Source: Candidatus Marithrix sp.
Lineage (GTDB): Bacteria; Pseudomonadota; Gammaproteobacteria; Beggiatoales; Beggiatoaceae
NCBI GenBank assembly: GCA_016744775.1
Contig: JADGDS010000002.1
Span: 186,001-250,000, forward strand
DNA length: 64,000 nt
Direction of reading: 5' to 3'
This document shows, in pieces, positions 35,777 to 44,653 of this stretch (position 1 is the first letter of the stretch; every line of letters begins with the position of its first letter). Position numbers and translations under genes: made by a program. The notes under the pieces were generated by a model that ran no database searches, was not told the DNA's origin, and worked only from the letters and a program-made list of their open reading frames with translations.

Positions 35777-37843
35777 ATGACAGAAGATCAACCCATAGAT
35801 ATTACTAACCCTAAATGGTACATTAATCGTGAACTCAGTCTCTTAAGTTTTCATCATCGAGTTTTAGCACAAGCTAAGGATGAAAATATACCTTTACTTG
35901 AACGTTTACGCTTTTTATGTATTGCTAGCACTAATTTAGATGAATTTTTTGAGGTGCGAGTTGCTGGTTTGAAGCAACAAGTTGCTTATGGTTCGGTACA
36001 AACTGGTCCAGATAATTTATCTCCTCAAGAAACTCTTAATCGTATTAGTTTAGCCGCTCATGATTTTGTTGAGGAGCAATATAATTTACTTAATGATAAT
36101 ATTTTTCCTGCTTTAGAACAAGAGGCTATTTGTTTTTTTAAACGCGATCAATGGAATGATGCCCAGATTAAATGGGTGGCAGATTATTTTAAAAATGAAT
36201 TGCAACCAATATTAAGTCCGATAGGTTTGGATCCAGCTCATCCTTTTCCACGTATTCTTAATAAAAGTTTAAACTTTATTATTTCCTTAAAAGGTAAAGA
36301 TGCTTTTGGACGTGATAGCCGTATGGCTGTAGTACAAGCTCCACGTTCCTTACCACGTTTAATTCAATTTCCAGCCGAATTGTTTTCTAACAATACTAAT
36401 AACTTTACTTTTTTATCTTCTGTAATTCATGCTCATATTGAAGATTTATTTCCGGGTATGAAGGTTACTGGTTGTTATCAATTTCGAGTAACTCGTAATA
36501 GTGAATTATTTGTTGATGAGGAAGAAATTGATGATTTATTACGTGCATTGGAAGGGGAATTACATGGTCGCCGTTATGGTGATAGTGTACGTTTAGAGGT
36601 ACCTAATAATTGCCCAGATCGAATGATTCAATTTTTATTAAAACATTTTAAATTAAACAAAGAAGATGTATATCAAGTAAATGGCCCAGTGAATCTTAAT
36701 CGTTTACTACCTTTACCTGATTTAGTTGATCGCCCGGATTTAAAATTTCCTAGCTTTACGCCTAAAGTTACAATTAGTTCAAAAAGTAATTTATTTGCAG
36801 CTATAAGTGAACATGATATATTATTGCATCATCCATTTGAATCTTTTACTCCGGTAATTGATTTTGTACGTCAAGCCGCTACTGATCCCAAAGTTTTAGC
36901 GATTAAACAAACTCTTTATCGCACCGGACCTGATTCTGTCTTAGTTGATGCTTTAGTAGAAGCAGCGCGTTCTAATAAAGAGGTTACGGTTGTAATTGAG
37001 TTACGTGCCCGTTTTGATGAAGAGGCAAATATTCGTTTAGCTAACCGTTTACAAGAAGCCGGAGTTCACATAGTTTATGGGGTAGTAGGTTATAAAACTC
37101 ATGCTAAAATGATTATGGTAGTACGTCGAGAAGCGAAAAAATTAAGACGTTATGTACATTTAGGAACCGGGAATTATCACCATCGCACAGCGCGTATTTA
37201 TACTGATTATGGTCTTTTAACTTGTGATAAAGAAATGGGTGAAGATGTACATAATATGTTTATGCAGCTTACTAGTCTTGGGCGCGGCGAAACATTGAAT
37301 AAAATGTTGCAATCACCTTTTACCTTACACAGCGGCTTAATTGAGCGTATTGAACGTGAAGCTGAGGCGGCAAAACAGGGTAAAAAAGCTCATATAATTG
37401 CTAAATCGAATGCCTTAACAGAACATAAGATTATTCATGCCTTATATAAAGCTTCGATGGCTGGGGTTAAGATTGATTTAATCATACGTGGAATCTGTTG
37501 CTTAAAACCGGGTATTAAGGGTTTATCAGAAAATATTCATGTACGTTCTATAGTTGGACGTTTTCTGGAACATACTCGTTGTTATTATTTTTTTAATCAA
37601 GGACAAGAAGAAGTATTTGGTGCCAGCGCCGACTTGATGGCACGTAATTTATTAAAAAGAGTAGAAGAATGTTATCCAATAGAAAATAACAAATTAAAAA
37701 AACGCATTATAGAACATTTGAATATATATTTACAAGATAATAGTCAAGCATGGATACTAGATAGCGAAGGAAACTATTCTCGCTTGCATCCTAAAGATGA
37801 TGAAGCTCCAATATCAGCGCAACAATATTTATTGGATGTTTAA
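35777..37843 (+). CDS. ppk1: Polyphosphate kinase 1
   Basis: Makes inorganic polyphosphate from ATP reversibly at the membrane. The 688 residues show the four PPK1 domains: N domain (WYINRELSLLSFHHRVL, STNLDEFFEVRVAGL), head domain (GLDPAHPFPRILNKSLNF), and C1/C2 catalytic domains. IKQTLYRTGPDS, GYKTHAKMIMVVRREAKKLR and YVHLGTGNYHHRTARIYTDYGLLT hold the conserved His that is phosphorylated, and RFLEHTRCYYFF is near the end. Length matches E. coli PPK1. A separate transcript is likely, since both neighbours point away or have their own frames. Polyphosphate granules are typical for large sulfur bacteria, which fits but is not proof. Confidence 0.95.
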   Translation: MTEDQPIDITNPKWYINRELSLLSFHHRVLAQAKDENIPLLERLRFLCIASTNLDEFFEVRVAGLKQQVAYGSVQTGPDNLSPQETLNRISLAAHDFVEEQYNLLNDNIFPALEQEAICFFKRDQWNDAQIKWVADYFKNELQPILSPIGLDPAHPFPRILNKSLNFIISLKGKDAFGRDSRMAVVQAPRSLPRLIQFPAELFSNNTNNFTFLSSVIHAHIEDLFPGMKVTGCYQFRVTRNSELFVDEEEIDDLLRALEGELHGRRYGDSVRLEVPNNCPDRMIQFLLKHFKLNKEDVYQVNGPVNLNRLLPLPDLVDRPDLKFPSFTPKVTISSKSNLFAAISEHDILLHHPFESFTPVIDFVRQAATDPKVLAIKQTLYRTGPDSVLVDALVEAARSNKEVTVVIELRARFDEEANIRLANRLQEAGVHIVYGVVGYKTHAKMIMVVRREAKKLRRYVHLGTGNYHHRTARIYTDYGLLTCDKEMGEDVHNMFMQLTSLGRGETLNKMLQSPFTLHSGLIERIEREAEAAKQGKKAHIIAKSNALTEHKIIHALYKASMAGVKIDLIIRGICCLKPGIKGLSENIHVRSIVGRFLEHTRCYYFFNQGQEEVFGASADLMARNLLKRVEECYPIENNKLKKRIIEHLNIYLQDNSQAWILDSEGNYSRLHPKDDEAPISAQQYLLDV

Positions 37844-37857
37844 GCACAAAAGCCCCC

Positions 37858-37890
37858 AACCCAGCTCCTTAAAGGGGGAGCAATAAACTC
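37858..37890 (+). terminator. Possible terminator after ppk1
   Basis: Fifteen bases after the ppk1 stop, a ccccc/ggggg stem encloses about 17 bases (cccccaacccagctccttaaaggggg). No U-run follows directly, so a rho-independent function is uncertain. The phrase cccagctccttaaaggggga is also a common intergenic sequence in bacteria. Confidence 0.35.
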
Positions 37891-37922
37891 CAAAATGGAT
37901 TTGATATTTTTTAATTTACCTT

Positions 37923-38204
37923 TCAACAAGGTGTTTTTATTGATAGTTTTAGCCCTAATGCTTGTAGTACATTATAAATAGTGTCAAGGCGTGGCTTACC
38001 TGTTTCAGAAAGTTATTTATATAAACTATCACGTCCGACATTTGCTTTTTTTGCAATTTCTGTCATACCATGAGCTTTAGCCACATGCCCTAATGCTCGT
38101 TGAAAACCTTCAATACCATTCTCTTCGAGCATTATTTCTAGGTATTCTTTTATTGCTTCAGGACTATCAAGATATTTTGAAGCATCAAATTTTTTTGTTT
38201 TCAT
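37923..38204 (-). pseudogene. HigA-like antitoxin with in-frame stop
   Basis: Starts MKTKKFDASKYLDSPEAI and continues to a helix-turn-helix MTEIAKKANVGRDSLYK, typical for antitoxins paired with small RelE/ParE killer proteins. A TAA follows LYK at codon 64. The same frame then goes on without gap as LSETGKPRLDTIYNVLQALG and LKLSIKTPC, exactly the family's normal ending (SLYKALSETGKPR...). One codon has therefore turned into a stop, giving a protein without its last 30 residues. The start is four bases after the toxin stop. An ATG 24 bases earlier also exists inside the toxin gene. Confidence 0.82.
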
Positions 38205-38208
38205 TGTC

Positions 38209-38505
38209 TTATCCTGATATTTGTTCAAGTATTGCTTGTGCTTTTTTTATGTCTTTTCTTTGGCTTGATTTATCGCCACCATTAAGAAGTAGAACAACTG
38301 TTTTTTCTTCTAAGATGTAATAGATTCGGTATCCACTTCCAAAGAAAAACCGTAATTCTGATATTTCATCAGTGATTGATTTTGTATCTCCGAAGTTTCC
38401 TTGTTCTATTCGGTCAATTCTTGCGGCTATTCTTAAAACTGCGGTTCTGTTTTTCAGGTTATCTAGCCAGTCATCAAACGTTTGTGTAGTTCTTACTTCA
38501 TACAT
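38209..38505 (-). CDS. RelE/ParE-family toxin (Gp49/HigB-like)
   Basis: A 98-residue addiction-module killer protein: EVRTTQTFDDWLDNLKNRTAVLRIAARI, SELRFFFGSGYRIYYI and VVLLLNGGDKSSQRKDIKKAQAI are family-typical. The conserved basic patch and the GYRIYY strand are intact. Toxin-first order is the HigBA type. The antitoxin gene follows after a few bases but carries an in-frame stop. If the short antitoxin does not neutralise, the toxin must be silent, weak or controlled elsewhere. Target (mRNA cleavage at the ribosome) is inferred from the family. Confidence 0.85.
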   Translation of the reverse strand: MYEVRTTQTFDDWLDNLKNRTAVLRIAARIDRIEQGNFGDTKSITDEISELRFFFGSGYRIYYILEEKTVVLLLNGGDKSSQRKDIKKAQAILEQISG

Positions 38506-38518
38506 GATTAAAGTTTTA

Positions 38519-38536
38519 ACACCCCCTTTAGGGGGT
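38519..38536. terminator. GC-rich hairpin between trxB and the toxin gene
   Basis: A short stem of ccccc and ggggg with a ttta loop (aacacccccttta gggggtt) lies between the trxB stop and the toxin start. It may end trxB transcription on the minus strand, although no long U-run follows in that direction. Confidence 0.4.
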
Positions 38537-38548
38537 TACTCTATAAAG

Positions 38549-39762
<1,214 letters not shown>

Positions 39763-40095
39763 TTGTTAATATTTTTAGCAAATGTATTATTTACCTTTGT
39801 TTATCTCTCGACGGCACAAGCTGCTGTTATTCAGATGGACAGAGAAGAAGTCATTCAGCGTTCCAAGTTGATCTTGGTGGGTACTATATTAGAGAAAAAA
39901 ACTCTAATCGTAACTGATTACCGCTTGAAAGTTGATGAGCTACTGTTTGGAAAAGCAAAAACAGAGATCAGTTTAACTTTTGCAGGTGGTTTTTTGCCGG
40001 GTGAAGGCGGACACCGCATTTCTGAGGTTCCTAGTTTCACGGTTGGAGATACTTCATATTTAATGACATTGGCGCGAAGCGTGGGATCTGTATAA
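39763..40095 (+). CDS. Exported protein of unknown function, probably truncated
   Basis: A 110-residue frame with a TTG start and a signal-peptide-like beginning (LIFLANVLFTFVYLSTAQA before AVI). The mature part, VIQRSKLILVGTILEKK, LKVDELLFGKAK, LTFAGGFLPGEGGHRI and PSFTVGDTSYLM, resembles the N-terminal beta-rich domain of exported proteins that often have a longer continuation. Here it ends LARSVGSV shortly after GDTSYLM, and the DNA at that point (gcgaagcgtgggatct) resembles the REP-like phrase seen at 14891. The gene may have been cut by a repeat. Function unknown. Confidence 0.45.
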   Translation: MLIFLANVLFTFVYLSTAQAAVIQMDREEVIQRSKLILVGTILEKKTLIVTDYRLKVDELLFGKAKTEISLTFAGGFLPGEGGHRISEVPSFTVGDTSYLMTLARSVGSV

Positions 40096-40150
40096 TTAAT
40101 ATGCTACTATAAATATAAACCCAATATTTTACGAGTAGCACTTAAATATC

Positions 40151-41383
40151 ATGGATAAAAACCGGCATATTGCCTCAAAAATTAATCAATTGCTCGATAT
40201 GTTCCCAATTGTTGTCATTATTGGTTCCCGTCAATGTGGAAAATCGACATTGGTTAAACAACTTAAACCTGATTGGAAATATTATGATTTAGAAAGCCCT
40301 GATGATTATCAATTAATCAGTAGTGATCCTATTGCTTTTTTGACTTTAAATCCACAACAGATCATCATTGATGAAGCACAGCAATATTCTGAAATATTTC
40401 GAGTGCTTAGAAGCGTTATTGATGCAGATAGAAAAACTAAAGGGCGTTTTATTATCACAGGCTCTAGTTCTCCAAAGATCATCAAAGGCATTACAGAAAG
40501 TCTAGCAGGTAGAATTGCAACCATAGAAATGTCTCCTTTCAAACAAAGCGAATTATATGAAAAACCCTTATCTGAACTTTATTCGCTGATAAATTGTGGC
40601 AGGCAACAAGATTTTTTAACTCTAAAACCACAACTTAATTTAGAACGCAGCATGAAACTCTGGTTAAAAGGAGGTTTTCCAGAACCAATGATTGAAAGTG
40701 AAAATAATGAACTTTATTATCAACATTGGATGGAAAATTATATTGATAATTATATTAATCGTGATATCAGAAGTTTATTTCCGCGTTTGAATATTTATAA
40801 TTATCGACGTTTTCTGACGCTATTAGCGCAATATTCTGGGCATCAACTTAATATGAGCAATATGGCAACAGCCTTAGAAGTTAGCGTCTCGACGGTTAAA
40901 GATTATCTGGATATAATCCATCAAACCTTTTTGTGGCGTAATCTGGAACCGTATATTAATAATCCATTAAAAAAAGTTCAGAAAAGTAATAAAGGTTTTT
41001 TTAGAGATCAAGGCATATTACATCATTTACTTAGAATCAACGAATTAGAACAATTATTGCTTCATCCAGTAGCCGGATTTTCCTTTGAAAGTTTTGTAAT
41101 AGAAGAACTAATACGTGGTTTAGAAGCAACTATGGCAACTCAATTAGAATTTACTTACTATCGAACGGTTGATAAATCTGAAGTGGATTTAGTTATTGAA
41201 GGAAATTTTGGCATTCTACCTGTTGAAATAAAATTAAATACAGTAATAAAACAACGCGATTTGCGTGGACTGAAAAATTTTATTGAAGATATGAAATGCC
41301 CCTATGGATTTGTGATTAATCGGGGAAAACGTATTGAGATGTTGACAGATAAAATTGTGCAAATCCCTGTACACTATCTATAA
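40151..41383 (+). CDS. AAA ATPase with DUF4143 domain
   Basis: A 410-residue protein of the AAA_14/DUF4143 type. Walker A is VIIGSRQCGKSTLVKQL, Walker B QQIIIDEAQQYSE, sensor region IITGSSSPKI. A winged-helix-like MSNMATALEVSVSTVKDYLDII follows, and the C-terminal domain ends with SEVDLVIEGNFGILPVEIKLN, the PD-(D/E)XK-like motif. Full length in comparison with the broken relative at 31471. Function of this widespread family is not settled. It stands alone in front of ispE, separated by 13 bases, so it may be read with ispE by chance of location rather than by function. Confidence 0.85.
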   Translation: MDKNRHIASKINQLLDMFPIVVIIGSRQCGKSTLVKQLKPDWKYYDLESPDDYQLISSDPIAFLTLNPQQIIIDEAQQYSEIFRVLRSVIDADRKTKGRFIITGSSSPKIIKGITESLAGRIATIEMSPFKQSELYEKPLSELYSLINCGRQQDFLTLKPQLNLERSMKLWLKGGFPEPMIESENNELYYQHWMENYIDNYINRDIRSLFPRLNIYNYRRFLTLLAQYSGHQLNMSNMATALEVSVSTVKDYLDIIHQTFLWRNLEPYINNPLKKVQKSNKGFFRDQGILHHLLRINELEQLLLHPVAGFSFESFVIEELIRGLEATMATQLEFTYYRTVDKSEVDLVIEGNFGILPVEIKLNTVIKQRDLRGLKNFIEDMKCPYGFVINRGKRIEMLTDKIVQIPVHYL

Positions 41384-41396
41384 AAGCAAACCTGAC

Positions 41397-42230
41397 ATGC
41401 AAACCAATTCAAAAAAATACTTAGCCCCTGCAAAATTAAATTTATTCTTACATATAACTTCAAGACGAGCCGATGGTTATCATTGTCTTCAAACAATATT
41501 TCAATTTATTGATTTAAATGATGTTTTGAAGTTTAGAAGACGTGAAGATGATAAATTATCATGTAAATCATCTGCCATTAATTTGCCACCAGAACAAGAT
41601 ATAGTATTACGCGCCGCCAAGCTACTACAACAATACACAAATTTAGGTGTAGATATAGAAGTCGAAAAAAACATTCCTATGGGTGGGGGATTAGGAGGCG
41701 GCAGTTCTGATGCCGCTACCACTTTATTAGCTTTAAATCAAATGTGGAAATTGAATTTATCAATAGACACATTAGCAAAACTAGGCTTGAGTTTAGGCGC
41801 AGATGTACCAGTATTTATACATGGTCACGCAGCTTGGGCGGAAGGAATTGGAGAATCTTTAAAACCAATTATTCTTAAAGAACCTTGGTATCTTATAGTG
41901 CATCCGGGCTGTTCAGTGTCAACTGCTGAAATTTTTAACGCAAAAGACTTGACACGCAATACAAGACCGATTATAATGTCCGACTTTAATGCAGCTCATA
42001 CAAAAAATGACTGCGAACAAGTAGTACGTTCTCGTTATCCTTCAATAGGACAAGCACTAGATTGGCTAAATCAATATAGTCAAGCTCGCTTAACGGGAAC
42101 TGGAGCTTGTATTTTTGCTGCCTTTGATAATTATTCAGATACTGAAAAAGTACTGAAACAATTACCAAGCAAATGGCAAGGCTTTATAGCACAAGGTAAA
42201 AATACTTCTCCTTCAATCATTGGGGTATAG
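41397..42230 (+). CDS. ispE: 4-diphosphocytidyl-2-C-methyl-D-erythritol kinase
   Basis: A GHMP kinase of the non-mevalonate (MEP) isoprenoid pathway, about 277 residues. YLAPAKLNLFLHITSRRADGYH is the IspE start. PMGGGLGGGSSDAATTLLALN is the ATP-binding GHMP motif, and ARLTGTGACIFAAF is the third GHMP motif. ATG 41397 fits the family start; an earlier in-frame start overlaps the ATPase gene. The last three codons and the stop (ggg gta tag) lie inside the tRNA-Gln gene, an overlap of ten bases. The ispE-tRNA-Gln-prs order is common in gammaproteobacteria. Confidence 0.93.
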   Translation: MQTNSKKYLAPAKLNLFLHITSRRADGYHCLQTIFQFIDLNDVLKFRRREDDKLSCKSSAINLPPEQDIVLRAAKLLQQYTNLGVDIEVEKNIPMGGGLGGGSSDAATTLLALNQMWKLNLSIDTLAKLGLSLGADVPVFIHGHAAWAEGIGESLKPIILKEPWYLIVHPGCSVSTAEIFNAKDLTRNTRPIIMSDFNAAHTKNDCEQVVRSRYPSIGQALDWLNQYSQARLTGTGACIFAAFDNYSDTEKVLKQLPSKWQGFIAQGKNTSPSIIGV

Positions 42231-42295
42231 CCAAGCGGTAAGGCACTAGGTTTTGATCCTAGCACGCCCAGGTTCGAATCCTGGTACCCCAGCCA
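42221..42295 (+). tRNA. tRNA-Gln (anticodon TTG)
   Basis: A 75-base tRNA including an encoded CCA end. The acceptor stem is tggggta/taccccag. The D arm carries agcggtaaggc, the anticodon stem ctagg/cctag encloses loop ttttgat with anticodon TTG, and the T arm has ggttcgaatcc. It resembles gammaproteobacterial tRNA-Gln closely. Its first ten bases are shared with the end of ispE. Confidence 0.97.
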
Positions 42296-42333
42296 TATCT
42301 CCTCAATTAATTTAATCCCACGGGAGTTCGGAT

Positions 42334-43284
42334 TTGTCAAGCCGAATGAAGATTTTTACGGGTAATGCCAACCCTGCTTTAGCAAAAGCAGTAGTCAATC
42401 ATCTTAATTTATCCTTAGGCAACGCCGTTGTCGGTCGTTTTAGCGATAATGAAATCATGGTAGAAATCCGCGAAAATGTACGCGGCACAGATGTTTTCAT
42501 TATTCAACCCACCTGTATTCCAACAAACGATAACCTAATGGAATTATTAGTATTAGTAGATGCAGTTCGGCGAGCTTCAGCCAAACGTGTCACTGCTGTT
42601 ATTCCTTATTTTGGTTATTCTCGTCAAGATCGTCGTACTCGTTCAGCTCGTGTTCCTATCACTGCCAAAGTAGTTGCTAATATGATTACTAGTGTTGGGG
42701 TTGATCGCGTTCTCACTGTCGATTTACATGCTGATCAAATTCAAGGTTTTTTTGATCTACCAGTAGATAATATCTATGCTTCTCCAGTATTATTAGGAGA
42801 CATTTGGCGACATGAATATCCAAATTTAGTTGTAGTTTCACCCGATGTTGGTGGTGTTGTTCGAGCGCGTGCGGTTGCAAAACAACTTGATGATGCCGAT
42901 TTAGCCATTATCGATAAACGCCGACCTCGTCCCAATGAGGCTAAAGTGATGAATATCATTGGCGATGTCAATAATCGTACTTGTATCATTGTTGATGATA
43001 TGGTTGATACGGCTGGTACTTTATGTGAAGCAGCTTCTGCTTTGAAAGAACGTGGTGCCGCTAAGGTAATAGCTTATTGTACACATCCGATATTATCAGG
43101 TAAAGCTGTAAAAAATATCGAATCATCTAAATTAGATGAATTAGTAGTCACAAATACTATTCCATTACAAGAAAACGCAGCAGCTTGCAAACAAATTCGT
43201 CAATTAACTATTGCTGAAATGCTAGCTGAAACCATACGTAGAATTAACAAAGAAGAATCAGTTACTTCTATGTTTATGGATTAA
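42334..43284 (+). CDS. prs: Ribose-phosphate pyrophosphokinase
   Basis: Makes PRPP from ribose-5-phosphate and ATP for nucleotide, His and Trp synthesis. 316 residues, close to E. coli Prs. It shows [55 protein letters not shown] (ATP-binding), [11 protein letters not shown] and the PRPP loop [18 protein letters not shown]. The TTG at 42334 has a gggag ribosome-binding site eight bases before it; the ATG at 42346, where homology begins, has none, so the TTG start is preferred with moderate certainty. A tRNA-Gln lies just upstream and rplY-pth follow. Confidence 0.96.
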   Translation: MSSRMKIFTGNANPALAKAVVNHLNLSLGNAVVGRFSDNEIMVEIRENVRGTDVFIIQPTCIPTNDNLMELLVLVDAVRRASAKRVTAVIPYFGYSRQDRRTRSARVPITAKVVANMITSVGVDRVLTVDLHADQIQGFFDLPVDNIYASPVLLGDIWRHEYPNLVVVSPDVGGVVRARAVAKQLDDADLAIIDKRRPRPNEAKVMNIIGDVNNRTCIIVDDMVDTAGTLCEAASALKERGAAKVIAYCTHPILSGKAVKNIESSKLDELVVTNTIPLQENAAACKQIRQLTIAEMLAETIRRINKEESVTSMFMD

Positions 43285-43337
43285 TAAGCTCTGGTCGCGG
43301 AGTTTTATAAATATATATATATAGAGAATAATAAAAT

Positions 43338-43949
43338 ATGGAAAATTTTGAAATTAACGCAAAAGTACGTACAGATATAGGTAAAGGTGCGAGCCGCCGT
43401 ATGCGTAATACTGGAATAATACCAGCTATTATTTATGGTGCTGGTAAAAATCCAGTATCTTTAAGTTTATCTCATAATGAAATAAATAAAAACTTATCCA
43501 ACGAAAGTTTTTATTCACAGATATTAACAGTTAATATTGATGGTAAATCAGAAAGAGCCGTCTTAAAAGATTTACAGCGTCATCCATATAGGCCTTCAAT
43601 CTTACATTTAGATTTGCAGCGCGTTAGTGATACTGAAAAATTACATTTACGTGTGCCATTACACTTTATTAATGAAGAGAATTGTGTAGGTGTAAAACAA
43701 GATGGAGGCAAAATTTCGCATCAAATGACCGAAGTTGAAATATCTTGTTTACCTAAAGATTTGCCAGAATTTATTGAAATAGACTTAGAAAATGTGAAAA
43801 CAAATGAAATTGTTCATTTATCTAGTCTAACTCTTCCTGAAAATGTGGAATTAGTATCTTTAGCACATGGAGATTTGCCAGTTGTTTCTGTGAACTTACC
43901 ACGTGGCACTCAAGAAGAAGAAGAAGAAACTGAAAATCCAGAAGGATAA
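43338..43949 (+). CDS. rplY: 50S ribosomal protein L25 (long Ctc form)
   Basis: A 203-residue general-stress (Ctc-type) L25 that binds 5S rRNA. The N-terminal half INAKVRTDIGKGASRRMRNTGIIPAIIYGAG is the L25 domain. The C-terminal beta domain with HLRVPLHFINEENCVGVKQDGGKISHQM and an acidic tail (EEEEETENPEG) identifies the long TL5/Ctc form found in gammaproteobacteria other than enterics. It has 53 bases to prs and overlaps no gene. It belongs to a prs-rplY-pth run. Confidence 0.93.
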   Translation: MENFEINAKVRTDIGKGASRRMRNTGIIPAIIYGAGKNPVSLSLSHNEINKNLSNESFYSQILTVNIDGKSERAVLKDLQRHPYRPSILHLDLQRVSDTEKLHLRVPLHFINEENCVGVKQDGGKISHQMTEVEISCLPKDLPEFIEIDLENVKTNEIVHLSSLTLPENVELVSLAHGDLPVVSVNLPRGTQEEEEETENPEG

Positions 43950-43951
43950 GC

Positions 43952-44512
43952 GTGTCTATTACGCTAATTGCGGGGCTGGGTAATCCCGGTTCCTCTTATG
44001 TAGAAACTCGTCATAATGCTGGCTTTTGGTTTTTAGATCAATTAGCACAACAAGCAAATCAGTCGTTTAATAGTAATAATAAATTTCATGGCGATATATG
44101 TAAAATTAATTCATATTGGTTATTGAAACCGAATACTTTTATGAATTTAAGCGGCAAGGCAATAGCCGCATTAGCTAATTTTTATAAAATTCCTGCTGAA
44201 CAAATTTTAGTAGTACATGATGAATTAGATTTTCCAGCGGGCACTATTCGTCTTAAAAAAGGCGGAGGTGATGGGCTACATAATGGTTTAAAAGATATTA
44301 TAGCTAAACTAGGTAGTAGAAATTTTTTACGTTTACGAATTGGTATTGGACATCCGGGGCATAGTAGTAAAGTCACTAACTATGTTTTAAATAAACCAAC
44401 TACTGATGACCAAATTGCTATTGATCTAGCCATAAATTCCGCTTTAAAACAAATGCCATTAATAATGGCAGGAGAATTAAATCAAGCTATGCAGTTATTA
44501 CATAGTCAGTAA
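43952..44512 (+). CDS. pth: Peptidyl-tRNA hydrolase
   Basis: Releases peptides from prematurely dissociated peptidyl-tRNA. 186 residues. AGLGNPGSSYVETRHNAGFWFLDQLA includes the catalytic His20. NTFMNLSGKAIAALANFYK and VVHDELDFPAGTIRLKKGGGDGLHNGLKDI contain the other conserved Asn and Asp. LRIGIGHPGHSSKVTNYVLN is typical. The start codon is GTG two bases after the rplY stop. The usual next gene ychF is not here; lon follows after 141 bases. Confidence 0.95.
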   Translation: MSITLIAGLGNPGSSYVETRHNAGFWFLDQLAQQANQSFNSNNKFHGDICKINSYWLLKPNTFMNLSGKAIAALANFYKIPAEQILVVHDELDFPAGTIRLKKGGGDGLHNGLKDIIAKLGSRNFLRLRIGIGHPGHSSKVTNYVLNKPTTDDQIAIDLAINSALKQMPLIMAGELNQAMQLLHSQ

Positions 44513-44653
44513 TTCTCTATTTCAACATAGCTTGAACCTACCTTAATAAACTCCACTTAAATCATCTAGTGCGCATTGCGCACTATATTTGCGTGTGCTA
44601 TCAATTCTTGCATTAATTCATTGGCATAACATATCATAACTAGAGCCATAAAT
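44513..44653. promoter_or_regulatory. Intergenic region before lon, with palindrome
   Basis: This 141-base gap precedes lon. A palindrome agtgcgca-t-tgcgcact at 44568-44584 could be a regulator site. Downstream, tcttgcatt and an AT-rich cataacatatcata stretch could serve as promoter elements, but spacing is not convincing enough to define a heat-shock or housekeeping promoter. Confidence 0.35.

Noticed and set aside
42131-42340. Reverse-strand frame over the tRNA-Gln region
   Set aside because: It is an antisense shadow of ispE and the tRNA; the peptide SNLGVLGSKPSALPLGYTP is a well-known false translation of tRNA genes.
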